Of a stretch of 30,693 nucleotides of DNA, positions 23,476 to 30,693 are shown one piece after another. The notes under the pieces were generated by a model that did not search any database, was not told the origin of the DNA, and saw nothing but the letters and a program-made list of their open reading frames with translations. This DNA is from a virus, in IMG/VR virus record IMGVR_UViG_3300035162_001558, positions 1-30,693 of that record. One strand, 5' to 3'. The translations under genes were made by a program, and so were the position numbers. Position 1 is the stretch's first letter. Each line of letters starts with the position of its first letter.

Positions 23476-24300
23476 TTATAGTTTTTTATCTATAGACTTA
23501 TAGATTTCTACACCTTCATCTGTTTTTAAGAAAGCAGCAAATGCTGAATAAGGATTTTCGTCAAAAGGAACGTTCATTAGTTTTCTACCATTCGATCCCC
23601 ATGTAAAGGTTCTTTGATCTTGTGATAAATTTATAATACCCATTTCTTCTGCTCTAACCGCAACGTTTCTTAATTGCACGTTTTCATCTTTTGCTAGTTC
23701 AATAAATAACATTGGATTTGTTCTAGCAAATAATAATAAGTCTCTTCTTAATTCTTTAGAGCTCATTTCGTTTACTTTAGATCCTATCTCTACTCTTAAA
23801 ATAGCTTCTCCAAAATCTACGTCCATTGATCTAGCTGCATTTAAAGCATCAATTTGAAGATCTAATATTTCTAACTGATCAACCGCTTCTTCTTTTGCAC
23901 TAAACTCTTCGTATAATTTACCTTTTAAAGGATGATATAAAGACAATAGTTTTTGTAAATTTTGTTGTTCTTTTTTAACAGTTAAGCTGCCTTTTAAAAA
24001 CCTTATATGCCCCATTGTTACTTCACCTTTTTGTTCGTCTACAAGAGGTGAATCTTGATTTGTAGCATATCTTATTTCTCTTTGTTTTCCAGTTTTGCTA
24101 TCAAAGTAAAGCAAAGCGTGCTTTCGCGTATGCTTTCCTGGTATTGTCATTGTTAAAGGGTTTTTATCGCCCTTTAAAAAATATACTCTATCTTTAATTT
24201 CCCACGTTGGTTTTGTAGGTTTTACTGGAGTAGCAACTTTTGTTACCACTTCTTCTTGAGGTGCAACCTCAACTTGTTGTGCTTTAGCTTCTTTAGCCAT
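23476..24300 (-). CDS. Conserved virion-region protein of unknown function
   Basis: Encodes 274 residues. The first 30 are a low-complexity Glu/Val/Pro/Lys tail. Then comes a compact beta-like domain with GKHTRKHALLYFDSKTGKQR, EIRYATNQDSPLVDEQKG and MGHIRFLKGSLTVKKEQQNL (about 54-113). A helical region with acidic heptads follows (EEAVDQLEILDLQIDALNAA). The C-terminus resembles a small alpha/beta cap (TFTWGSNGRKLMNVPF). I have an impression that the beta segment recurs in structural regions of other large marine phages, but no function is known to me. Being directly after the major capsid gene, and fenced by terminators on both sides, it could be a capsid accessory or head-completion protein. 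Confidence 0.6.
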   Translation of the reverse strand: MAKEAKAQQVEVAPQEEVVTKVATPVKPTKPTWEIKDRVYFLKGDKNPLTMTIPGKHTRKHALLYFDSKTGKQREIRYATNQDSPLVDEQKGEVTMGHIRFLKGSLTVKKEQQNLQKLLSLYHPLKGKLYEEFSAKEEAVDQLEILDLQIDALNAARSMDVDFGEAILRVEIGSKVNEMSSKELRRDLLLFARTNPMLFIELAKDENVQLRNVAVRAEEMGIINLSQDQRTFTWGSNGRKLMNVPFDENPYSAFAAFLKTDEGVEIYKSIDKKL

Positions 24301-24319
24301 AATATAATATAATTAAATA
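24298..24319 (-). promoter_or_regulatory. A/T-rich leader shared with the scaffold gene
   Basis: The 19 bases before the 274-aa start codon plus the codon itself match the leader of the probable scaffold gene (27064-27085) at 21 of 22 positions. Shared core on the transcribed strand: TTTAATTATATT upstream of ATG. No Shine-Dalgarno motif is present in either. It may be a translation-initiation leader; low complexity means chance similarity is possible. Confidence 0.35.
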
Positions 24320-24336
24320 GTTTATAAAAGTAATAA

Positions 24337-24363
24337 TTACCCCCGTCAATTCAACGAGGGTAA
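24337..24363 (-). terminator. Intrinsic terminator/attenuator after the capsid gene
   Basis: On the minus strand a 10-bp stem (24354-24363 with 24337-24346) with one G-U pair encloses a 7-base loop and is followed by a T-rich tail (TTATTACTTTTAT). On the plus strand that wobble would be an A-C mismatch, so the sequence favours minus-strand use. It sits 23 bases after the capsid stop, as expected where capsid message must be abundant and downstream message reduced. Confidence 0.82.
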
Positions 24364-24386
24364 CAATTACATTAATGTTGAATCAA

Positions 24387-25862
24387 TTAGATTCCTTTGA
24401 ATAATACAAAGTTGTTAGCAGCTTGAGTTACTAAACATCTTTCAGATAGGAAGTTGACTTCCATAGCATCAAGAGTTGAAGTAAATGCACCACCAGCAGA
24501 ACCAGTTAACCAAGATTTCATTCTTCTGTCGTCAGCCTGTGAAGCTCTGTAACGTACGTGTAAGAATGGTCTACGGATATTAGTTCCTAATACTTGATCG
24601 TATACTGTAGAAGTTCCAGCTGGTACTAATACACCTTCAATTGAATTAATACCTTGTATCCCTCCACGAGTAGAAGCATCATTTAAGTATTTCCAATCTG
24701 TTTTGTAAAAGTCGTAAGAACCTCTTCTAAATCCTGAGAATCCAAGATTTAAAGCCATTTCTTCAGAATTTTCAAATAATCCAAAAGCAGTACCTCCAGC
24801 AAATCCACCAGAGATAGAAGCCAACATATCGTCAAAATCTAAAGCAGTTTGTCTTTGCAAGAATAACATGTTTTCTTCAATCGCTCCTTGAGTGTCTAAA
24901 TTCTTAAGGATAGCATCAAATTCGTCAAGTCCAGCAGCAGCAGTAAATCCTACTTCTACATTTCCACGAGATTGTATAGCGGCAAATAAACCTTCAGATC
25001 CAGGAATAGTTCCGTTTGCTCCTGCAGCTAATTGACTGTATTCACTTTCAATCATACTCATTTCTAAGTAATCTTCAAAACGTAATCTTGTTTCAGATTC
25101 AGCTTTTAAATACCATAGGTATCCAGATGTTCCGTCTTCAGTCGCAACTTCAACCCATCCAATTTGAGCCATGTCAGATCCAGATACTACGTACTGGCTT
25201 CTTAATATGATTGGTGAATTAGAATATTGTGTAAACTGAGGTTCAACAGAAACTCTAGTCTGAGTAGTTTGCGCATTTCCAACAGCTTGATTTATTTGAG
25301 TACCTTTTCCGTAAGTAGATCCGTATACAAATACTTTTACACTACCATTTGTAAATACTTGTCCAGCTTGATTCATATTGTTACCGTTAAATAAAGCAAC
25401 AGTAATTGTTCCATTTACAGCAGCAGCGCCAATTACACTAGCTGTTACAACAGCTTTTGCTTCTAGGCCTGTAACCGTATCTAATATAACTACAGTGTCA
25501 TTTACTGAAACAACATTTTGTACACCTGGAAATCCAGCAATAGGAGCAACAGTAATAGTGTTGTTACCTGCACCACCGATAGCACAGTTATCATAAGATA
25601 TGTGTAATCTATTTTGTTCTGACCAAATTACTTGATCACTTGTCATTGGCATTTCAGCGCCAACCATTCTTAAAAAGCCAGATAACGTACGATTTCCGTA
25701 ACGCTCTACTTCAGCTTCATAAATTTCTGGCAGGTATTGTTGAGCAAAAGTAGTTGAATCACCATTTGCTGCGTTACCGCCGTTAAATTGTAGGTAGTTG
25801 CTATTTAATAGCTCTTGCCTAGAGGAAGGGATTAAACTTCCAAATTGTGGTTGTAAAGCCAT
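24387..25862 (-). CDS. Major capsid protein (HK97-like, crAss-like type)
   Basis: Encodes 491 residues, the size expected for crAss-like major capsid proteins, and builds the icosahedral shell. Recognisable segments are the opening MALQPQFGSLIPSSRQELLN, YLPEIYEAEVERYGNRTLSG (about 44-63), and the central LDEFDAILKNLDTQGAIEEN then FLQRQTALDFDDMLASISGG (about 310-365). Late in the chain are GSYDFYKTDWKYLND and the closing RCLVTQAANNFVLFKGI. An inserted beta-rich region near 75-190 (VAPIAGFPGVQNVVSVNDTV and following) may form a surface domain. It follows the probable scaffold gene and is followed by a terminator. Assignment combines memory of the family with its expected place after portal and scaffold. 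Confidence 0.85.
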   Translation of the reverse strand: MALQPQFGSLIPSSRQELLNSNYLQFNGGNAANGDSTTFAQQYLPEIYEAEVERYGNRTLSGFLRMVGAEMPMTSDQVIWSEQNRLHISYDNCAIGGAGNNTITVAPIAGFPGVQNVVSVNDTVVILDTVTGLEAKAVVTASVIGAAAVNGTITVALFNGNNMNQAGQVFTNGSVKVFVYGSTYGKGTQINQAVGNAQTTQTRVSVEPQFTQYSNSPIILRSQYVVSGSDMAQIGWVEVATEDGTSGYLWYLKAESETRLRFEDYLEMSMIESEYSQLAAGANGTIPGSEGLFAAIQSRGNVEVGFTAAAGLDEFDAILKNLDTQGAIEENMLFLQRQTALDFDDMLASISGGFAGGTAFGLFENSEEMALNLGFSGFRRGSYDFYKTDWKYLNDASTRGGIQGINSIEGVLVPAGTSTVYDQVLGTNIRRPFLHVRYRASQADDRRMKSWLTGSAGGAFTSTLDAMEVNFLSERCLVTQAANNFVLFKGI

Positions 25863-25878
25863 AATTGTTTAGTTTTTT

Positions 25879-27066
25879 TTAGTTAAATTTTTTTGTTTTA
25901 ATTCGTAAGCTTTTGGAATCAGCGCCTGAAATGGCTTTTACCTTAAGTCCGTTTATAAACACATCTCCTTGAGTAGATCTAGCTTTAGTACTACTTAAGT
26001 TTTTAGAACTGTTTACAACTTCTTTTACAGCATCTGCTTTTCCTTGCTCATAAAAATGAGCGGCAATCTTATCCACATTGTCAGCGGCATACATAGCTTT
26101 GTGATAACCTTTCGTGTCTTTAACATTACCATCTGAGTCAAGGAACTTCCCGACAAGGTTGTTAATATTCGATTGGCTTTCTGCAACTTTATCACGATTC
26201 TGAATATTGTACTTATAGCTTTTTTCACCGACCTTAATATCGAAACCTTCGAAGTTGTCGTTAAAATGCTTTTTGGTACTTTCCTTGAATTGGGCATGTT
26301 GTTGCTCAGCTTGCTCCTGCTGCTTATTATATCGGTTAAAAAAGTCCGTAGCTTTTTGTTGGTCTTGAGTAACGCCCGGTCTCAACTTGATTTCGTCGTA
26401 ATATTTACTCTTTGTTTCCTCTAAATAGCTTTTGGCTTTTGCAACTTCTTCTTTAAACGCAATTCTTTTTTTGCGTGCATCTCTATCTTCGTCGACATCT
26501 TCATCAATGATAAAGTCCTCTAATAACATATCAATGTCTTCACCTTCTAAATAAGGCTTTTCTTTTTTATAGTATTCTTTTAATAATGTAACATCATCTA
26601 CTTGAGAATAGTCAGCATTAAGTCTTGTATAATCCTCTATTGTTCCGCCTGTTTCTTCCATAAACGAAACTAACTTTTCAATATTTTCAGGTAAAGCTTT
26701 ACCAAGAATTTTTTCATCTTGTATAGCTTTTTCTACTTGAGCTTCAACCTTTTCAACTTCTGTTACTTCTTTGATTGGAGAAAACCCTTCAGCATCCTTG
26801 TCGGACTCTTGTACAGGTTCTCCCACCTCTGCGCTATCTCCGGATGGTTCTTCCACAGATACTTCCTTTGTTTCTCCGACTTGAATGGCATCTTCTTTTG
26901 GTATTACCACTTTTGTAACTTCTGGGGGTAGCTCAATCAAAGGCTCTTTGATGCTGACTCTTACCGGTTCGTCACTAGGTGTTGTTAATTTTTTAGGAGT
27001 TTTCTTTTTAAGTTTAAACTCGCCTTCCTGTTTAACAGGTTCATTTGTTTTTGTTTCTTCTGACAT
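25879..27066 (-). CDS. Probable capsid scaffold / head-assembly protein
   Basis: Encodes 395 residues, strongly acidic in the first half and lysine-rich in the second, with almost no hydrophobic core until the centre. An N-terminal low-complexity Glu/Val/Pro/Lys region (about 1-120) is followed by a helical, very acidic part (EDIDMLLEDFIIDEDVDED) and a helical Gln-rich stretch (NRYNKQQEQAEQQHAQF). The end is basic (GADSKSLRIKTKKFN). Elongated, charged, helical proteins between the portal and major capsid genes are usually scaffolds, and crAss-like phages encode a conserved structural protein here. Function is therefore inferred from position and composition; a permanent head protein is an alternative. 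Its leader is nearly identical to that of the 274-aa gene. Confidence 0.6.
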   Translation of the reverse strand: MSEETKTNEPVKQEGEFKLKKKTPKKLTTPSDEPVRVSIKEPLIELPPEVTKVVIPKEDAIQVGETKEVSVEEPSGDSAEVGEPVQESDKDAEGFSPIKEVTEVEKVEAQVEKAIQDEKILGKALPENIEKLVSFMEETGGTIEDYTRLNADYSQVDDVTLLKEYYKKEKPYLEGEDIDMLLEDFIIDEDVDEDRDARKKRIAFKEEVAKAKSYLEETKSKYYDEIKLRPGVTQDQQKATDFFNRYNKQQEQAEQQHAQFKESTKKHFNDNFEGFDIKVGEKSYKYNIQNRDKVAESQSNINNLVGKFLDSDGNVKDTKGYHKAMYAADNVDKIAAHFYEQGKADAVKEVVNSSKNLSSTKARSTQGDVFINGLKVKAISGADSKSLRIKTKKFN

Positions 27067-27085
27067 AATAAAATATAATTAAATA
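27064..27085 (-). promoter_or_regulatory. A/T-rich leader shared with the 274-aa gene
   Basis: Counterpart of the leader at 24298-24319, differing at one of 22 positions. It overlaps the scaffold start codon and occupies most of the 31-base gap after the portal gene. Role as an initiation leader is inferred from position. Confidence 0.35.
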
Positions 27086-27097
27086 ATTGTTTACTTT

Positions 27098-29485
27098 TTA
27101 CATAAAAGCTTGCATACCCTGATCAGGTTGCTGTTCAAAGTCTATTGGCAAGCCATCGTTTTTTCTTTGACTTATTAATTCACTTTGCTGCGAAGCTTCC
27201 ATTTTACTTCGATTATCTTTGCGATCTTCAATTGCACCTTCTTTTTGTGTAGTGTTTTGAACATCTATCTGCTTAAGCTGCATATCGTATTGAAATTTTG
27301 TTTGCATTTTTTGCGCTTCTAATTGCGCTGCAATTTCCATTCTTTGTATTTCCATTTGATTTTTGGATTGCTCAAATTGAACGTTTGCACCCATTATAGC
27401 TTCTTGCTTTTGTACTTCAGCCATTGCCGTTTTTTCAGCAGTGTCTGCTTGAGACTTCCCTTGTGCTGCAATGTTTGCCTGTTGGTTAGCTTGATCTTGT
27501 TTAGCTTTTGATTTGCGCTTTATTTTAAGCATTTGATTTGCTAATTTAAGATTTTTTATTTGTCTTAAATCTATAGCGTCTTCTAAATCTAAACTACCTT
27601 GTTGTAATGAAACTTGTATGTTTGCTTCTAGCTGCGCTAGCTCTTCATCATCTGGCTCTAGTTCTAAAAATATACCGAAGTCGTGTAGATTTAAATTGAT
27701 TACTTCGTCTAATGTTTTTATATTAAACGTTGATATAGAATTTTGCAATGCACTTCTTGTAAGCGGAAATTCTAATGCATCAGCTACTTTAAGCGCAATG
27801 TTTTCGGCTAGTTTAAGGGTAATATAAAGGCTAGACTGATTAATATGCCTAGTTGCTACATTGGATGCGTTAGCGGCCATTTTCTGCAGCCCTACTAATG
27901 AGTTCTTATCCATTGCGGTGCCATCTCTAGCTTCATTAAGCCCTGTTACATCACGTATCATTTGTAAGTAGTATTGATACGTTTGTATAAGCGCTGCTAT
28001 CTTAGCTTGGCCAGATGAACTGTTAAGCTCTTGAATAGGCACTTTGCCAGCATTCATGTCTCCATCTTGCGTAAGTGATCTACCTACAATAGAACCCGTT
28101 TGGAAATACATATTTAATGCCTCCGCTGGATTATAGTTAGTTCCGTTACCTAAATCAACTTCTGCAAGTCCATCCATATCTAAGTAGACACCATCTGGTA
28201 CCATACGAGATAAAACTTGCTGTAGCTTTAAATGAGTTAATTGAATCATATCAGCAAAACCAATACATTTGCTTACAATAGATTCAATTCTTCCTTTATA
28301 CATTCTAGGTGCGCATAAAGCGTAATTCATTTCAACTTTAGTAGTGTCTGCTGAAGGTCTTGACATATTTTCTGCCAACCCCCATTTAAGCATATCATTA
28401 TTACCTAATACTTTAGCTCCTGTATATAACACTTCAATAGATCTTGATACTCTTTCAAAATTATCATTAGCAGGAGGATCAAATGTATCAGGCTTTTCTA
28501 AAGCTTTCATTAAACCTTGTTCTGTTTGCTTTATTTTAAATACTTGATTTGAATATGTTTTATAATCAAAGTATAACACTTGAACTGTGTTCTGATCGTA
28601 ATTTCCCCAGCCTGTTACATATTGGCTATTGCCTGGCATCTTTTGAATTCTTTCAAGTTCTTTTTCTGAAATATCTGGAAATTCTTTTTTAAGTTCAGGT
28701 ATTGTTATAGATTTTACTTCACCTACGTAATACACGTCGTCAAAATTAGGATCTTCAGTGTAAGAGTAAATCACATAAGCAGGGTCTACATAATCAACCG
28801 TAACACCTTCTGCAGTATTAAAACCAGTTTTAGCACATGCAATACCTAAAACCGTTAAATCCATATTTAACCTTCTTCTAGTTAAATCATATTTGTTTTG
28901 AGCAAGCACAGATGATATAACTTCTTCTTCTGCTATTTCAATTGATTGCTTATAGCTTAATTGCATGTGAAGCTCCAGCTCTTCTTTTGATTCTGGTATT
29001 ACATCTACATTAGGAGTTTGATATAAATCAATGCCTAATGTTTGTTTTAAGCTATCTAAATATTCTTTAGCTACCATGTCTTCATAAAGCATAGAAGCAT
29101 AACCTGTTCTTTTTTCTATTGACTGAGGATCCTGAGCGTATGCTTTAATATCATAAGTTTTACCAGATATACCGTTAACAACAATATCTACAAATTTAGA
29201 TAAAATTGGTACAGGTTTCCAGTCTAAGTTTAAATAAGATAAATCACCATTAATAGATAGTTCATCTTTATACTTTTGTATTGACTGCTCGCCTCGAGCA
29301 TATAATCTTAATTGGTGAAATTGATTCCAACTAGTTAAATATCTATTACCATTGGTTCTGCCTTGACCAAACCATTCGTATTCAATAGCTTGTCCAACTT
29401 GCGTTCCATATTCCAAGCTTGCTTTTTCTGCGTCACTCACTACTTGACTAGGAAAAGCGCTGTTGGTGTTAGTATATATACTCAT
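27098..29485 (-). CDS. Portal protein
   Basis: Encodes 795 residues, typical for crAss-like portals, which form the dodecameric ring through which DNA is pumped. Characteristic segments are the N-terminal DLSYLNLDWKPVPILSKFVD (about 82-101), the stem region DLTVLGIACAKTGFNTAEGV followed by YVDPAYVIYSYTEDPNFDDV and YYVGEVKSI, and the helical GLNEARDGTAMDKNSLVGLQ. The last 140 residues are a Gln/Lys/Ala-rich coiled coil (QQANIAAQGKSQADTAEKTA) corresponding to the portal barrel or a scaffold contact. The start codon directly abuts the terminase stop with no gap, a coupling expected of the packaging pair. No Shine-Dalgarno motif is present. Confidence 0.9.
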   Translation of the reverse strand: MSIYTNTNSAFPSQVVSDAEKASLEYGTQVGQAIEYEWFGQGRTNGNRYLTSWNQFHQLRLYARGEQSIQKYKDELSINGDLSYLNLDWKPVPILSKFVDIVVNGISGKTYDIKAYAQDPQSIEKRTGYASMLYEDMVAKEYLDSLKQTLGIDLYQTPNVDVIPESKEELELHMQLSYKQSIEIAEEEVISSVLAQNKYDLTRRRLNMDLTVLGIACAKTGFNTAEGVTVDYVDPAYVIYSYTEDPNFDDVYYVGEVKSITIPELKKEFPDISEKELERIQKMPGNSQYVTGWGNYDQNTVQVLYFDYKTYSNQVFKIKQTEQGLMKALEKPDTFDPPANDNFERVSRSIEVLYTGAKVLGNNDMLKWGLAENMSRPSADTTKVEMNYALCAPRMYKGRIESIVSKCIGFADMIQLTHLKLQQVLSRMVPDGVYLDMDGLAEVDLGNGTNYNPAEALNMYFQTGSIVGRSLTQDGDMNAGKVPIQELNSSSGQAKIAALIQTYQYYLQMIRDVTGLNEARDGTAMDKNSLVGLQKMAANASNVATRHINQSSLYITLKLAENIALKVADALEFPLTRSALQNSISTFNIKTLDEVINLNLHDFGIFLELEPDDEELAQLEANIQVSLQQGSLDLEDAIDLRQIKNLKLANQMLKIKRKSKAKQDQANQQANIAAQGKSQADTAEKTAMAEVQKQEAIMGANVQFEQSKNQMEIQRMEIAAQLEAQKMQTKFQYDMQLKQIDVQNTTQKEGAIEDRKDNRSKMEASQQSELISQRKNDGLPIDFEQQPDQGMQAFM

Positions 29486-30693
29486 TTAACTTATTATTTT
29501 TGATATTGAACCTTTGTTGTCGTATTTCTTTATTCCTAAATCTACCGCTTCCGGCTTCTGCCTAGGTGGATTTGGCGCGTATCTATGCTTGTTACAAGCC
29601 ATTAAAGCTAATCCTGAACTTATTGATGCATCATGCTTTGTTCGATTATTAATATCAAACCTTGCCCAATCTTCTAATGTCCTTTGAAAATACACATCTC
29701 CATAGCCGGTTTCTTTTAAACCTACAAAATCATTTATATAAGTTTCTATAGCAGCGGCGTGTGCTTGTTTAATGTCTTCACTTGAGTTAGGTATTCCACC
29801 TAGCTCTCTTTCCGTTACAGAAAGTTTGTTATATTTTTTATCAGGCCTGTTAATTGAATAACCTCTATAGCCTCTTCTTTTAAAATGATATAGCAATCTT
29901 GGTTTATTATTTTCTGCTAATATTGGCATTCCGTAAAACACACAAGCCATAAGTACATCTTCAAAAAATATCTCAGCGGTTTGTGGCCTAGCAATATATT
30001 CTAAAAAGAAATGATTAGGAGGTACGTCCTCCATGCTAAACTTAGTTAAACCGTGAAGAGATCCATTGGATCCTCTGCCGTCTGTAGTACCCGATATATC
30101 GTATGGATCACAGCCAAATGCTCCGCAATGCTCATTACCAGGATAATTAGTACCATTTTTTATATATCTTTTATTTTGCAAATTTGCAGGAGGAACCCAG
30201 CTAACTAAAAATCTACCATCTTTATTTGGTACAAATATTACTTTAGTATCTTTATGCCCGTTTTCCCATTGAAAACTTCCTTGTGTTATATTTATAGAAT
30301 TTCTAAGATCTTCATTAAAATCTATTTGCTCATATATTTTAGTTAGATTAAATAAAGATTGTTTACTTTCGTCCCTAAATGCATGCTTTGTTGTACGTGG
30401 GAACTGTCTGTAAAATTCATTTAAACTATCTTGATCAGACTTTAGTCCTTCTACTTCATTATCCCAATACTCTATTACACCTTGTGTTATTTTTGTTCCG
30501 TGCGGATCTTCAACTTCTTTTTTTGGTGTATTGAATACAGGTATCCCATAAGAATCAATGTATCCTTCGTAGTTCCATTCCATAGGTATGAACAAAGAAT
30601 AGAGTCCTGAGCGAGTCTGTCCATTGGCGTTTCTTTGGGTAACATTTGAGTTGTCATAAAGCTTTTTAAAATTTGCACCTCCTTTGTCAAGTG
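29486..30693 (-). CDS. terL: Terminase large subunit, C-terminal part (cut by the window edge)
   Basis: Cleaves concatemeric DNA and drives packaging into the capsid through the portal. The frame is open to the right edge, so the start and the ATPase Walker motifs lie outside the window; about 401 residues are visible. They begin LDKGGANFKKLYDNSN and run through SGLYSLFIPMEWNYEG, then DSLNEFYRQFPRTTKHAFRD and SLFNLTKIYEQIDFN. The nuclease domain shows the first acidic residue in FGCDPYDISG (visible residue 195), the segment PQTAEIFFEDVLMACVFYG, and a late acidic residue in RTKHDASISSGLALMA. Upstream residues continue the family pattern without a break, so an internal TTG start near 30595 should not be used. 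The TAA stop touches the portal ATG. Confidence 0.92.
   Translation of the reverse strand, partial: LDKGGANFKKLYDNSNVTQRNANGQTRSGLYSLFIPMEWNYEGYIDSYGIPVFNTPKKEVEDPHGTKITQGVIEYWDNEVEGLKSDQDSLNEFYRQFPRTTKHAFRDESKQSLFNLTKIYEQIDFNEDLRNSINITQGSFQWENGHKDTKVIFVPNKDGRFLVSWVPPANLQNKRYIKNGTNYPGNEHCGAFGCDPYDISGTTDGRGSNGSLHGLTKFSMEDVPPNHFFLEYIARPQTAEIFFEDVLMACVFYGMPILAENNKPRLLYHFKRRGYRGYSINRPDKKYNKLSVTERELGGIPNSSEDIKQAHAAAIETYINDFVGLKETGYGDVYFQRTLEDWARFDINNRTKHDASISSGLALMACNKHRYAPNPPRQKPEAVDLGIKKYDNKGSISKIIS

Noticed and set aside
29486-30595. Complete gene starting at a TTG near 30595
   Set aside because: The same frame continues upstream to the window edge with family-like sequence (KKLYDNSN, GLYSLFIPMEW), so this is the C-terminal part of a larger terminase gene.
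30487-30690. 67-aa frame at the right edge, minus strand
   Set aside because: It overlaps the terminase frame completely, out of register, and has no recognisable features.
1-30693. tRNA genes, CRISPR arrays, insertion sequences, integrase or attachment sites
   Set aside because: None seen; intergenic gaps are all under 120 bases, and no spaced repeat array or transposase-like frame was found by reading.

Overview
This window looks like part of a tailed, podovirus-like phage genome with about one-third GC, read from a cultured isolate or a metagenome. Recognised protein families suggest the crAss-like phages (order Crassvirales) or a close relative, so the host is probably a bacterium of the Bacteroidota. 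That placement rests on remembered family features (terminase, portal, major capsid protein, ring proteins and the large tail protein), not on a search. Two other observations agree with it. Almost every start codon lacks a Shine-Dalgarno motif and sits behind an A/T-rich leader, which is typical of Bacteroidota. A plus-strand metabolism block also converges on a minus-strand structural block. Stops are TAA, with two uses of TAG, and long frames are uninterrupted, so the standard code applies.

Left end (1-1924, plus strand): the tail of an unidentified gene, then a compact class I ribonucleotide reductase large subunit (nrdA) that supplies dNTPs. Two hairpins follow in the convergent gap.

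Late block (1926-30693, minus strand, transcribed right to left) is packed almost without gaps. The order is: terminase large subunit (cut by the right edge), portal, probable scaffold, major capsid protein, terminator, an unidentified 274-aa protein, terminator, two ring/tail-tube proteins, a 1763-aa tail (muzzle-like) protein, a 635-aa tail protein, a T7 gp14-like internal protein, a 366-aa probable virion protein, and a giant 2941-aa protein. It ends in a probable lysis cluster: a 50-aa membrane protein, three small unidentified or poorly known proteins, an M15 peptidase endolysin and a small basic protein.

Working together, terminase and portal package DNA into a capsid built on the scaffold, the ring and muzzle proteins build the short tail, and the internal proteins are probably ejected with the DNA. 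The most unusual item is the giant protein. In one chain it carries a HEXXH zinc-protease motif, a stretch resembling sigma-70 region 2, a complete HAD phosphatase signature, hydrophobic helices and a duplicated C-terminal module. No tRNA gene, CRISPR array, insertion sequence or integrase was seen, and no gene-free stretch exceeds 120 bases.
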